Below are positions 47,143 through 55,830 of a stretch of 64,000 nucleotides of DNA, piece by piece. The notes under the pieces are model-generated. The model made no database searches, was not told where the DNA came from, and saw only the letters and a program-made list of their open reading frames with translations. Position numbers and translations under genes: made by a program. The DNA lies in contig NZ_FNDJ01000027.1 of NCBI RefSeq assembly GCF_900099965.1, positions 62,001 through 126,000 of the forward strand, written 5' to 3'. Origin of the DNA: Nonomuraea jiangxiensis. Lineage in GTDB: Bacteria; Actinomycetota; Actinomycetes; Streptosporangiales; Streptosporangiaceae. Each line of letters opens with the position of its first letter. The stretch's first letter is position 1.

Positions 47143-47937
47143 ATGATTGCGATTCTGGGCACGGGCAAGATGGGAGAGGCCCTGCTGTCCGGGCTGCTGC
47201 GTGCCGGGTTCGAGCCGCACGAGATCATGGCGACCACCCGGCGGGCCGAGCGGGCGCAGGCGCTGCGCGAGGCCTACGGCGTACGCACCGTCACCAACTC
47301 CGAGGCCGCCAAGACGGCCGACACGCTGATCCTTGCGGTCAAGCCGCAGGACATGGCCGCGCTCCTGGCCGAGATCGCTCCTTACGTGCCCGCCGACCGC
47401 CTGGTGATCACGGCGGCGGCCGGCATCACGACCTCGTTCGTGGAGCAGCGGCTGGGCTCGGAGGTCCCCGTGGTGCGGGTGATGTCCAACACGCCGATCA
47501 GGTTCGACGAGGCCATGAGCGTGATCTCGGCGGGTGCGCACGCGGGCGAGGAGCACCTCCAGCGCACCGAGGGGCTGCTCAGCCCGGTGGGCAAGGTGCT
47601 GCGCATCCCCGAGTCCCAGCAGGACGCCGCCACGGCGCTGTCCGGCAGCGGGCCGGCCTACTTCTTCTACCTGGTGGAGGCCATGGTGGACGCGGGCATC
47701 CTGCTCGGCATGCCGCGGGCGGCGGCGCTCGACATGGTCACCCAGTCCATCGTGGGGGCCGCCGTGATGCTGCGCGACTCGGGCGAGCACCCGGTGATCC
47801 TGCGCGAGGCCGTCACCTCACCCGGCGGCACGACGATCGCGGCCATCGCGGAGCTGGAGCGGCACAGCGTACGCGCGGCGTTCCTGGCCGCCATCGAAGC
47901 CGCCCGCGACCGCGGCCGCCAACTCGCCTCCGGCTAA
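47143..47937 (+). CDS. proC: Pyrroline-5-carboxylate reductase
   Basis: This 264-residue protein has the nucleotide-binding IAILGTGKMGEALLSGLL, VKPQDMAALLAEI, VVRVMSNTPIRFDEAMSVIS and the catalytic dimer domain with ALSGSGPAYFFYLVEAMVDA and REAVTSPGGTTIAAIAELE. It makes proline from P5C using NAD(P)H. Downstream of proline dehydrogenase, giving a P5C/proline pair in one operon. Synteny with the HTH/bS22/epimerase block further on matches mycobacteria. Confidence 0.95.
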   Translation: MIAILGTGKMGEALLSGLLRAGFEPHEIMATTRRAERAQALREAYGVRTVTNSEAAKTADTLILAVKPQDMAALLAEIAPYVPADRLVITAAAGITTSFVEQRLGSEVPVVRVMSNTPIRFDEAMSVISAGAHAGEEHLQRTEGLLSPVGKVLRIPESQQDAATALSGSGPAYFFYLVEAMVDAGILLGMPRAAALDMVTQSIVGAAVMLRDSGEHPVILREAVTSPGGTTIAAIAELERHSVRAAFLAAIEAARDRGRQLASG

Positions 47938-48040
47938 CCCGAAAAGGGCTTCCAGCCGAACCGCCAGCCGAGGGACTTCGGGCGGATCCCGCACCCCGTC
48001 GTCGCCCTACGCGCCGGGTGATGCGGCTGGGCGCGGCCTC

Positions 48041-48300
48041 CAGGAGGTAGGCGGATCGGGCATGGGCTTCTCACGAGGTGGGCGGGCACGCACAGCCTTC
48101 ACGAGGTGGGCGGGCGGATGTGGTTTCCAGGAGGTGGGCGAGCAGGCACGGGTTTCACGAGGTGGCTGGGCGGGCGAGGACTCGCGGAGGTGGGCGGCGG
48201 GGCGCGGCTTTCACGAGGTAGGCGGGCAAGGGTTACGAGGTGGGCCGGGAGGTGCGGGGTTCAGGAGGTGGGGGTGGGGCGTGCGGGCTTCGGAGGGTGG
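48041..48300. repeat. G-rich degenerate minisatellite, about 33 bp x 8
   Basis: Units with the core CACGAGGTGGGCGGGC recur through the spacer after proC. Spacing varies from 30 to 36 bases. The 423-base gap 47938-48360 holds this array and a terminator; no gene is supported. Confidence 0.85.
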
Positions 48301-48312
48301 CGTGGGATGCCG

Positions 48313-48342
48313 ATCACCCCGGCGGAGGTCCGCTGGGGTGAT
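48313..48342. terminator. Bidirectional terminator between proC and the ABC exporter
   Basis: ATCACCCC pairs with GGGGTGAT and GCGGA with TCCGC inside, a nearly perfect hairpin between convergent genes. Confidence 0.85.
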
Positions 48343-48360
48343 GGGTCGGGCGTGCGGGGC

Positions 48361-49101
48361 TCAGGCGTCGCGGCGCTGTAGTAGCACGGCCCCTGCCACC
48401 ATGGCCACCGCGACCCAGGCGAGGTAGACCCCGAAGCCGCTCACCGGGCCCAGGAAGTCGTTGGCCCTGCCGGTCACGATCAGCTGGCCCGCGTTGGTGG
48501 TGAAGTAGGCGTTCACGGCCTTGCCCCACTCGCCGGGGAGCTGGTAGGTCAGCGGGGGCAGCACCAGCATCAGGGCGATGGCCGACACGAGCGCGCCCGG
48601 CGTGTGCCTGATGAGTGTGCCCAGTCCCAACCCGAACAGCCCGCAGGCGGTCAGGTAGGCGCTGCATCCCATCGTGGACCACACCAGTTGGCCCAGATCG
48701 ACCGACGGTGGCTGGGAGATCGCCAGGCCGACGCCGATCGACCCGGCCGCCGCGACCGCGCAGACGACCAGCGAGACGATCGTGAACACCACGATCTTGC
48801 CGATCAGCAGCCTCATGCGCGTGGGCACGGCCATGAGCGAGGTGCGGATGCTCCCGGTGCGATATTCGCTGGAGATCACCAGCACGCCCAGGGCGGCCAT
48901 GGACAGCGAGGCGAACATCGACCCCATCAGGCTCGTCGCTATCGCCTCACCGCCCGGGATCGGCCCGTCTGCCTGGCTCTTGACCGAGGCGCTCAGGAGC
49001 GCGGACAGGCCCAGCATCAGCACGGCGGTGGCGGCCAGCGTCCACACCGTGGAGCGCACCGAGCGGATCTTGGTCCATTCGGACCTGAGGATGTGCGTCA
49101 T
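48361..49101 (-). CDS. ABC-2 type permease
   Basis: This 246-residue protein has six membrane helices (TVWTLAATAVLMLGLSALL, VVFTIVSLVVCAVAAAGSIG, VYLAWVAVAMVAGAVLL) and the family motif SSEYRTGSIRTSLMAVPTRM. It starts MTHILRSEWTKIRSVRSTVW. The ATG overlaps the ATPase stop (ATGA). Together they form an exporter. Confidence 0.88.
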   Translation of the reverse strand: MTHILRSEWTKIRSVRSTVWTLAATAVLMLGLSALLSASVKSQADGPIPGGEAIATSLMGSMFASLSMAALGVLVISSEYRTGSIRTSLMAVPTRMRLLIGKIVVFTIVSLVVCAVAAAGSIGVGLAISQPPSVDLGQLVWSTMGCSAYLTACGLFGLGLGTLIRHTPGALVSAIALMLVLPPLTYQLPGEWGKAVNAYFTTNAGQLIVTGRANDFLGPVSGFGVYLAWVAVAMVAGAVLLQRRDA

Positions 49102-49988
49102 GACGTGAACTCCAGGCTGTCCTTGGTCAGCTCCATGTAGGCCGCTTCGAGGGAGGGCCGCACGAACGTCAGCTCCTCCAGCGGGATCCCGGACCGCGCG
49201 GTGAGGGCGCCGATCTCCAGCGTGCTCATGGCGGTCACCCGCAGGTGGTCGGCGTGCAGCTCGCCCACCTTGACCAGCTCGGCGACCTCGGCGAGGCGGG
49301 GCGAGCGCACGCGTACGTAGCCCTGCGAGCTGCGCCCGATGAACTCCGACACGCTCGTCTCGGCGATCAGCCGGCCCTTGCCGATCACCACCAGCCGGTC
49401 GGCGGTCTGCGCCATCTCGCTCATCAGGTGGCTGGAGACGAACACCGCCCGCCCCTCGGCCGCCAGCTTGCGCATGAGCGTGCGGATCCACAGGATCCCG
49501 TCGGGATCGAGCCCGTTGACCGGCTCGTCGAACAGCAGGATCTCCGGATCGCCGAGCAGCGCGGCGGCGATGCCCAGCCGCTGTGACATGCCCAGCGAGA
49601 ACCCGCCGATCCGGCGCCCGGCCACCTCGCTCAGCCCCACGACCTCCAGGACCTCCGCCACCCTGCCGGCGGGGATGGCGTTGCTCTGCGCGATGGCCAG
49701 CAGGTGGTTGCGGGCACTGCGCCCGCCGTGCACGGCCTTGGCGTCCAGCAGCGCGCCCACCTTCCGCAGCGGCCGGCGCCACTCCCGGTAGGGCTTGCCG
49801 TCAACCGCCACCGACCCGCCGGACGGCTGGTCGAGGCCGAGGATCATGCGCATGGTCGTGGACTTGCCGGCGCCGTTGGGGCCGAGGAACCCGGTCACGT
49901 GACCGGGCTCGACGTCGAATGACAGGTCCGCCACGGCGAGGGTGCCGCCGTAGCGTTTGCTCAGGTTGGTGGCTCGGATGGCGGTCAT
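49098..49988 (-). CDS. ABC exporter ATPase
   Basis: This 296-residue protein has Walker A FLGPNGAGKSTTMRMILGL, signature GGFSLGMSQRLGIAAALL, Walker B EILLFDEPVNGLDPDGI and H-loop SSHLMSEMAQ. The C-terminal 70-residue extension is typical of drug-export ATPases (DrrA/BcrA type). The DesK-type kinase and regulator encoded upstream on the same strand are its likely controllers. Confidence 0.9.
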   Translation of the reverse strand: MTAIRATNLSKRYGGTLAVADLSFDVEPGHVTGFLGPNGAGKSTTMRMILGLDQPSGGSVAVDGKPYREWRRPLRKVGALLDAKAVHGGRSARNHLLAIAQSNAIPAGRVAEVLEVVGLSEVAGRRIGGFSLGMSQRLGIAAALLGDPEILLFDEPVNGLDPDGILWIRTLMRKLAAEGRAVFVSSHLMSEMAQTADRLVVIGKGRLIAETSVSEFIGRSSQGYVRVRSPRLAEVAELVKVGELHADHLRVTAMSTLEIGALTARSGIPLEELTFVRPSLEAAYMELTKDSLEFTS

Positions 49989-50068
49989 GGACCCAGCGTG
50001 CCGTCGCGGGGCCGCGATGTCGTCATGCCCTGGGTTGGTTCTCGGGGCGGGTCGGTAGGACCCTGGTC

Positions 50069-50737
50069 CTACTCACCGGGGCGGATGAGGGCGGCCTCGT
50101 ACGCGACGATCACCGCCTGCGCGCGGTCCCTGACACCGATCTTGGCGAACAGGCTCGTCACGTGGTTCTTGACGGTGGAGGGGGAGACCGACAGGTCGGA
50201 GGCGATCTCCGGGTTGGACCGGCCGCGGGCGATCAGTACGAGGATCTCCCGCTCGCGCTCGGTCAGCCCGGTCAGCTCGACCGGGACCTGCCTGGGACGC
50301 GACGGGCGGACGAAGGTGCCGATCAACCGGGTCAGCAGGCGTGGCGCCACGGCCGACTCGCCGCGGTGCACCACGCGTACGCCCTCGATCAGCTCCTCGG
50401 GGGAGACGTCCTTGGGCAGGAAGCCGTCGGCGCCCGCGCGCAGGGCGGCGACCACGTTCTCGTCCAGGTCGAACGTGCTCAGCGCGAGCACCCGCACCTG
50501 AGGCAGCTCCGACGTGATCAGCGCGGTGGCGCCGACCCCGTCGAGACCCGGCATGTGCAGGTCCATCAGCACCACGTCCGGCTTGAGCCGCCTGCTCAGC
50601 TCCACGGCCTGCTCGCCGTCGGAGGCCTCGCCCACCACGGCGAGGTCCGGCTGGGCGTCGAGCATCAGCTTGAACCCCTTGCGCACCAGCTCGTGGTCGT
50701 CGACGAGGAGAACCCTGATCCGCTCTTGGAAGGTCAT
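50069..50737 (-). CDS. NarL/LuxR-type response regulator
   Basis: This 222-residue regulator has a receiver domain with phosphorylated D59 in VVLMDLHMPGLDG, and LuxR DNA-binding domain LTEREREILVLIARGRSNPE with STVKNHVTSLFAKIGV. The ATG overlaps the kinase stop (ATGA) with GGAG upstream. It is followed after about 80 bases by the ABC exporter genes on the same strand. Confidence 0.93.
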   Translation of the reverse strand: MTFQERIRVLLVDDHELVRKGFKLMLDAQPDLAVVGEASDGEQAVELSRRLKPDVVLMDLHMPGLDGVGATALITSELPQVRVLALSTFDLDENVVAALRAGADGFLPKDVSPEELIEGVRVVHRGESAVAPRLLTRLIGTFVRPSRPRQVPVELTGLTEREREILVLIARGRSNPEIASDLSVSPSTVKNHVTSLFAKIGVRDRAQAVIVAYEAALIRPGE

Positions 50738-51894
50738 GTCTGCTCCAGGGGGAGACGGGCGTGCACGCGGAAACCTCCTTCGGGGCGGGGGCCTGTGGAC
50801 AGCTGGCCGCCGCACAGCGCGACCCGCTCGGCCATGCCGCCCAGCCCGAATCCCGGCGCGCCCCCGCCTTTCGCGCCGCCGATCCCGCCCGAGTCCTTGG
50901 CCAGGCCGTCGTCGATCACCTCGACCTCCACGGCCGCAGGCTCGTACGTCAGCAGGACGTTCGCCCTGGCGCTGAGCGCGTGCTTGCGGGTGTTGGTGAG
51001 CGCCTCCTGCACGATCCGGTAGACGGCGTGGTCCACGGCCGTCGGCAGTGCGACGGGCTCCCCGGTGACCGACAGGTGGGCGGGCAGGCCGGCGGACCCG
51101 GCCTCCTTGATCAGCTCGGGCAGGCGGTCGGCGCCCACCCCCGTCGCGGCGTCGGGCCCCTCGTTGCCGTCGGCCCTCAGCACGTCGAGCAGGTGGCGCA
51201 TCTCCGACATCGCCTGGCGGGCGGTCTGCTCGGCGCTCTCCAGCGCGTTCCTGGTGATCTCCTGCTCCGGCGGGAGCGTGGCGCGGGCGCCGCCGACCAG
51301 GGCGTTGATCACGGTGATGTGGTGGGCGACCACGTCGTGCAGCTCCCTGGCGATGCGCCGCCGCTCGGTGCGGACCGCGTCGTCGGCGGCCTCGCGCCGG
51401 CCGCGCTCGTCGAGTTCGGCGCGGAGCTGGACGATCTGGCCCAGCCCCACGGGGACGCCGACCAGGAACAGGGTCGCCACCCACGCGGCCTGCCCGGGAT
51501 CGCGCCACACCATCACAGCCGCGTAGACCGCGTACGCGCCCGCCGAGGCGATCACGGCCGTACGGCCGGAGGTGTAGCGGCCGAGGCTGTAGAGCGCGAT
51601 GAGCGAGTGCACGTTGGAGCCCGTGACGATCCCCGTGACCACGCCCACGGCGTCGACCGCGGCCACCAGCGCCGCCGTGAGGACCGGCCGGCCGCGCCGC
51701 ATGAGCAGGCACGCCATGCCCGCCAGGTAGACCGCCCCGCCCTTCGCGTCCGAGGGGTCGCCCAGGAGGAGCATCATGGGGACCCCGACGATCGCCGGGA
51801 AGGCGAGCACGACCACGAGCGTCGTGTCGAAGACCTTGGGACGTCTGAAATAGCGGACGATCTTGAGGAGGGTTCGCGCCGGGCGCACGCTCAA
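50734..51894 (-). CDS. DesK-type membrane sensor histidine kinase
   Basis: This 386-residue kinase has five to six N-terminal helices (VFDTTLVVVLAFPAIVGVPM, AVIASAGAYAVYAAVMVW), the HisKA_3 box RRIARELHDVVAHHITV (H186) and a C-terminal ATPase (YRIVQEALTNTRKHA, GFGLGGMAERVALCGG). TTG 51894 is the longest start; GTG 51888 is an alternative. Such systems commonly sense cell-envelope stress and induce an adjacent exporter. Confidence 0.92.
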   Translation of the reverse strand: MSVRPARTLLKIVRYFRRPKVFDTTLVVVLAFPAIVGVPMMLLLGDPSDAKGGAVYLAGMACLLMRRGRPVLTAALVAAVDAVGVVTGIVTGSNVHSLIALYSLGRYTSGRTAVIASAGAYAVYAAVMVWRDPGQAAWVATLFLVGVPVGLGQIVQLRAELDERGRREAADDAVRTERRRIARELHDVVAHHITVINALVGGARATLPPEQEITRNALESAEQTARQAMSEMRHLLDVLRADGNEGPDAATGVGADRLPELIKEAGSAGLPAHLSVTGEPVALPTAVDHAVYRIVQEALTNTRKHALSARANVLLTYEPAAVEVEVIDDGLAKDSGGIGGAKGGGAPGFGLGGMAERVALCGGQLSTGPRPEGGFRVHARLPLEQT

Positions 51895-52060
51895 ACCCTA
51901 AGCCACCGGCGTTCCAGGGATGCCGATCGGTTTTGCCGCCTTCCGACCAGGGCTATAAGGAGGTGTCTGCGCTGCTGTAACGTCGGCGCAGGGAGCGAGC
52001 CCGACACACCGAGCGGTGAGCGACCATCAGGCGGGCTAGGGATCAGGCGAAGGAGTTTGC

Positions 52061-53224
52061 ATGGGCCGGTCGGCGCGGGTGATCTGGGACGACGCCCTCA
52101 TCTCCTACGATTTCGGTCCCGGCCATCCCCTCGCCCCCATCCGGGTGGAGCTGACCATGGCGCTCGCCCGTGACCTCGGCGTGCTCGACAAGGTCGAGGT
52201 GGCCGGCTGCGAGCCCGCGACCGACGCCGAGCTGGCCATGGTCCATGAGCGGGGCTACATCGAGGCCGTCAAGCGGGTGTCCGCCACTGGCCGGCCCGAT
52301 CTCGAAGCCGGGCTCGGCACCTCGGACAATCCCGCGTTCCAGGGGGTGCACGAGGCCTCCGCGCTGATCGCCGGGGCCTCGCTGGCCGCCGCCCGCGCGG
52401 TCTGGGAGGGCACCGCCGAGCACGCGGTCAACGTCGCAGGCGGGCTGCACCACGCCATGCCGGCGCTGGCCAGCGGCTTCTGCGTCTACAACGATCCCGC
52501 GCTGGCCATCGCGTGGCTGCTGGCCCAGGGCGCCGGCCGCGTCGCGTACGTGGACGTGGACGTGCACCACGGCGACGGCGTCCAGACGGTCTTCTACGAC
52601 GACCCCCGCGTGCTGACGATCAGCCTGCACGAGAGCCCGCGCACGCTGTTCCCCGGCACCGGGTTCCCGGAGGAGACCGGCGCCGAGGGCACGTCGGTCA
52701 ACGTGGCGCTCCCGGCCGGCTGTGGCGACTCCGGCTGGCTGCGGGCCTTCGACGCGGTCGTGCCGCCGCTGCTGCGCGAGTTCCGGCCGGAGATTTTGGT
52801 CACCCAGCACGGCTGCGACAGCCACGCCCTCGACCCGCTGGCCAACCTGATGCTCAGCGTGGACGGCCAGCGGACCGCATATGCCGCCCTGCACCGCCTG
52901 GCCCACGAGACGGCGGGCGGCCGGTGGATCGCGACCGGGGGCGGCGGTTACGAGCTGGTGCAGGTGGTGCCGCGGGCGTGGACCCACCTCATCGCCGAGG
53001 TGGCGGGTCATCCCGTCGATCCATCCACTCCCACGGGTCAAGAGTGGCGCCGTTTGGTCAGGGACCGTACAGGAGAAGCTCCACCCCTTACCATGACAGA
53101 TGGGCGAAATCCGGAATTTCATCCGTTCTCAGATGGTTATGACCCAGCGGACCCCATAGACCGTTCGGTGCTGGCTACGCGAAATGCGGTGTTTCCCCTG
53201 CACGGCCTTGACCCGATGCCCTAA
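52061..53224 (+). CDS. acuC: AcuC-family deacetylase
   Basis: This 387-residue protein is of the histone-deacetylase superfamily. The active-site His pair is in NVAGGLHHAMPALASGF and the zinc ligands in VAYVDVDVHHGDGVQ and VTQHGCDSHALDPLA. The catalytic Tyr lies in TGGGGYELVQV. AcuC deacetylates acetyl-CoA synthetase in Bacillus. ATG 52061 follows AAGGAG. Gene order acuC, phosphatase, HTH, bS22 is conserved in Streptomyces. Confidence 0.92.
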   Translation: MGRSARVIWDDALISYDFGPGHPLAPIRVELTMALARDLGVLDKVEVAGCEPATDAELAMVHERGYIEAVKRVSATGRPDLEAGLGTSDNPAFQGVHEASALIAGASLAAARAVWEGTAEHAVNVAGGLHHAMPALASGFCVYNDPALAIAWLLAQGAGRVAYVDVDVHHGDGVQTVFYDDPRVLTISLHESPRTLFPGTGFPEETGAEGTSVNVALPAGCGDSGWLRAFDAVVPPLLREFRPEILVTQHGCDSHALDPLANLMLSVDGQRTAYAALHRLAHETAGGRWIATGGGGYELVQVVPRAWTHLIAEVAGHPVDPSTPTGQEWRRLVRDRTGEAPPLTMTDGRNPEFHPFSDGYDPADPIDRSVLATRNAVFPLHGLDPMP

Positions 53225-53239
53225 CGAGAAAGAGAACTT

Positions 53240-54022
53240 GTGCTCAGCCGCGACGACCTTCGCGAGCATCTCGTATACACGCGTATAGCGGGCGATGTCG
53301 CGACCCCACGCGAGAACAATCTCGACCACTACAGTTCGCTGGCCAACGGCGATCCCTACTACATGCTGGGCCTGACCTACGACCAGCCATGGCCGTACCG
53401 GGACGTCCTGGCGCTGATGGCCAAGTCCGCGGGCGTGATCTCCGACCCCGGCCACCGCTGGGGCCAGGACACCATCGACCCCGACCTGACGATCGACGCG
53501 ATCGACGCGATGGCCGAGCGCATCGCCTCGGTGCTGTCACGGGACAACCCGCGGGTGCTGTTCGCCACCGGGCACCCGACCGGCCTGCTCGCCATCCACA
53601 TGCCGCTGGCCCGGCTCTGCGCCGAGCGCGGCGCGCTGCTGGTGACGCCGGGCGAGGGCTGGACGTACGCCGGGTCGAGCTTCGGCCGGCCGCGCGGGAT
53701 CCGCTACATGGAGAGCGTGGCGATGCTCGACGACCGCGGCGGCTTCGTGCACACCCACGACGCGGCCCCGATGCGGCACATGCTCGGCGAGCTGGACGGG
53801 GAGAAGCCGGACCTGGTGATCGCCGACCACGGCTGGGCGGGAGCGGCCGCGGAGGCCGGAGTGCCGACCGTGGCGTTCGCCGACAGCAACGACCCCGGGC
53901 TCTTCGTCGGCGAGGCGGAGGGAAAAATTGACGTGGTCGTACCACTTGACGACAACGTGCTACCGCGCTATTACGCACCGTTGACGGAGCGGCTTGTCAC
54001 TCAGGTCACACGAGCCCTTTGA
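53240..54022 (+). CDS. Actinobacterial phosphatase-like protein
   Basis: This 260-residue cytoplasmic protein reads LVYTRIAGDVATPRENNLDH at the start, LFATGHPTGLLAIHMPLARL, HTHDAAPMRHMLGEL and DLVIADHGWAGAAAEAG later. Annotated as phosphatase in relatives, but no experimentally known motif can be assigned here. Fifteen bases after acuC, probably the same operon. Confidence 0.72.
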   Translation: MLSRDDLREHLVYTRIAGDVATPRENNLDHYSSLANGDPYYMLGLTYDQPWPYRDVLALMAKSAGVISDPGHRWGQDTIDPDLTIDAIDAMAERIASVLSRDNPRVLFATGHPTGLLAIHMPLARLCAERGALLVTPGEGWTYAGSSFGRPRGIRYMESVAMLDDRGGFVHTHDAAPMRHMLGELDGEKPDLVIADHGWAGAAAEAGVPTVAFADSNDPGLFVGEAEGKIDVVVPLDDNVLPRYYAPLTERLVTQVTRAL

Positions 54023-54334
54023 GTTCGATTCGGTCCTCCCCATACCGTCTTTTCGCGCCTGCATTCCAAGGGGCTCGCTGTCCCTTTGCCAACTTTTGAT
54101 GGGGCTCCGGAGACTCTTATGTGTGGCAGCTTGGACGGTTCCAACGTCCAGGCAAGGTGCTCAAACAGGCTGCTGGCCAGCGATTTCGCTGGTTCGGCTG
54201 ACAGGTGGCTCCGTCAACTGAGAAAATAGGGGGTTTGCGCACTCGGAGTCCCGACTTACGCTGACGGCAGTACACGTGCGTGAGCAATGGCACCAGTGGG
54301 GATAACCCGGATACACGTGCGGAAGAGGCGTCCG
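54023..54334. other. Spacer with promoter region of the HTH gene
   Basis: No gene seen. TTGGACG and CGTCCAG near 54132-54152 can form a hairpin after the phosphatase gene. A candidate promoter has TTGCGC near 54235 and TACGCT near 54257, spaced 16 bases. Two direct repeats (listed separately) follow the predicted start point. Confidence 0.45.
54271..54321 (+). promoter_or_regulatory. Direct repeat TACACGTGCG x 2
   Basis: Identical decamers at 54271-54280 and 54312-54321, 41 bases apart (about four helical turns), lie just upstream of the HTH gene. They contain the ACGT core common in regulator sites. Confidence 0.45.
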
Positions 54335-54538
54335 ATGGGTGCAGGCGAAAGACCTCTCAGTGAGGTGAAGTTCCTGACCGTGGCGGAAGTGGCCACGGTC
54401 ATGAGGGTGTCCAAGATGACGGTGTACCGGCTCGTCCACTCTGGCGAGCTCCCGGCCATCCGAGTAGGCCGGTCGTTCAGGGTGCCTGAGCAGGCGGTAC
54501 ACGACTATCTTCGGGAGGCCTACATCGAGGCAGGTTGA
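54335..54538 (+). CDS. Excisionase-like helix-turn-helix protein
   Basis: This 67-residue protein starts MGAGERPLSEVKFLTVAEVA, then TVMRVSKMTVYRLVHSGELP and RVPEQAVHDYLREAYI. It is the conserved actinobacterial MerR-like HTH protein next to the bS22 gene (Rv0500A in mycobacteria). ATG 54335 fits homologues and has GGAAGAGG upstream. DNA-binding role known only by family. Confidence 0.88.
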   Translation: MGAGERPLSEVKFLTVAEVATVMRVSKMTVYRLVHSGELPAIRVGRSFRVPEQAVHDYLREAYIEAG

Positions 54539-54711
54539 AGTAGCGGCATGAAAGATCGTGTCGTGAATGCTGTCGCGGGAGAAGCCCGGTCGCCGCGACG
54601 CGACCGGGCTTCGACCCCCCTATGGGGCGATCTACCGTCGATCGCCGGTAGTCTGTGAGCCGGTGTGCGCTCGCACTCCGGTTCAGTCTTGTTTGAATAC
54701 CTGGGGGTCCC

Positions 54712-54810
54712 GTGGGCTCTGTGATCAAGAAGCGCCGCAAGCGGATGGCTAAGAAGAAGCACCGCAAGCTGCTCAAGAAGACGCGCATCCAGCGGCGTAA
54801 CAAAAAGTAA
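54712..54810 (+). CDS. Ribosomal protein bS22 (AURKAIP1/COX24 domain)
   Basis: This 32-residue, extremely basic protein reads GSVIKKRRKRMAKKKHRKLL, ending KKTRIQRRNKK. It matches the tiny actinobacterial protein found in mycobacterial ribosomes at the subunit interface. GTG 54712 has GGGGGT a few bases upstream. 24 bases before the epimerase gene. Position between the HTH and epimerase genes is conserved. Confidence 0.93.
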   Translation: MGSVIKKRRKRMAKKKHRKLLKKTRIQRRNKK

Positions 54811-54834
54811 CCTACGCAGCTGTGAGGCGCGCTG

Positions 54835-55830
54835 ATGACCCACACCGTGCTTGTCACCGGGGTCTCGCGCCACATAGGCGCCCGGGTGGCAAGCGTTCTG
54901 GCGGCAGCCCCGGACATCAGCCGCGTCATTGGAGTTGACACCGTGCCGCCGCCCTCGCTGACTCGCGATGGCGGCATCTCCCTGGGCCGGACGGAGTTCG
55001 TCCGGGTGGATCTGCGCAGCCCCGACATCGCACAGGTGATCGCGGCCGCGGATGTTCACACCGTTGTGCACATGAGCCTGGTCAGCGCTCCGTCGAGGAG
55101 CGGGGGCCGGACGGCCATGAAGGAGCACAACGTGATCGGCACCATGCAACTGCTCGGTGCCTGCCAACGGTCGGCGACCGTGCGGCGTGTCGTGGTGCGC
55201 TCCACCACGGCCGTCTACGGCTCGTCGCCTCGGGATCCAGCGGTGTTCACCGAGGAGCTGGAGCCGCACGACGGCCCCAGCCACGGCTATGCGAAGGATG
55301 CCGTCGAGGTGGAGGGCTACGTGCGAGGCTTCGCGCGGCGCCGTCCCGACGTGACGGTGTCGCTGCTTCGCTTCGCCAATTTCATGGGTCCCGGCGTCGA
55401 GTCACCGCTGACCCGTTACTTCACCCAGCCGGTGCTGCCGACCGTGTTCGGCTTCGACCCGCGGCTGCAGTTCGTTCACGAGGACGACGCGGTCGAGGTG
55501 CTGCTCCGGATGGCGACAGAGGACCACCCCGGCACGTACAACGTGGCCGGGGCCGGTGTGCTGCTGCTCTCGCAGTGCGCCAGGAGGGCGGGACGGCCGT
55601 CGTTGCCGGTGCTCTCGCCCGCCTTCAAGGTGCTGGGCAACGCCGCCCGCAGGATGGGCCTGGTCGAATACTCGCCCGAGCAGCTCAGGCTGATGTGCCA
55701 CGGCCGCGCGGTCGACACCGCCCGGCTTGAGGCCGAGCTCGGGTGGAAACCCAAGTTCACGACCGGGGCGGCCTTCGACGACTTCCTGCGCTCGCGTGGC
55801 CTGCGCCCGTTCGGAGGTGTACGCACTTGA
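54835..55830 (+). CDS. NAD-dependent epimerase/dehydratase family protein
   Basis: This 331-residue extended SDR has VLVTGVSRHIGARVASVLAA for nucleotide binding and VVRSTTAVYGSSPRDPAVFT. At the place of the usual Tyr-x-x-x-Lys it has HGYAKDAVEVEGYV, where Lys follows two residues after Tyr, so classical epimerase chemistry is doubtful. It is the Rv0501 (galE2-annotated) type and may have a non-sugar or binding role. Overlaps the acyltransferase gene by four bases. Confidence 0.87.
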   Translation: MTHTVLVTGVSRHIGARVASVLAAAPDISRVIGVDTVPPPSLTRDGGISLGRTEFVRVDLRSPDIAQVIAAADVHTVVHMSLVSAPSRSGGRTAMKEHNVIGTMQLLGACQRSATVRRVVVRSTTAVYGSSPRDPAVFTEELEPHDGPSHGYAKDAVEVEGYVRGFARRRPDVTVSLLRFANFMGPGVESPLTRYFTQPVLPTVFGFDPRLQFVHEDDAVEVLLRMATEDHPGTYNVAGAGVLLLSQCARRAGRPSLPVLSPAFKVLGNAARRMGLVEYSPEQLRLMCHGRAVDTARLEAELGWKPKFTTGAAFDDFLRSRGLRPFGGVRT

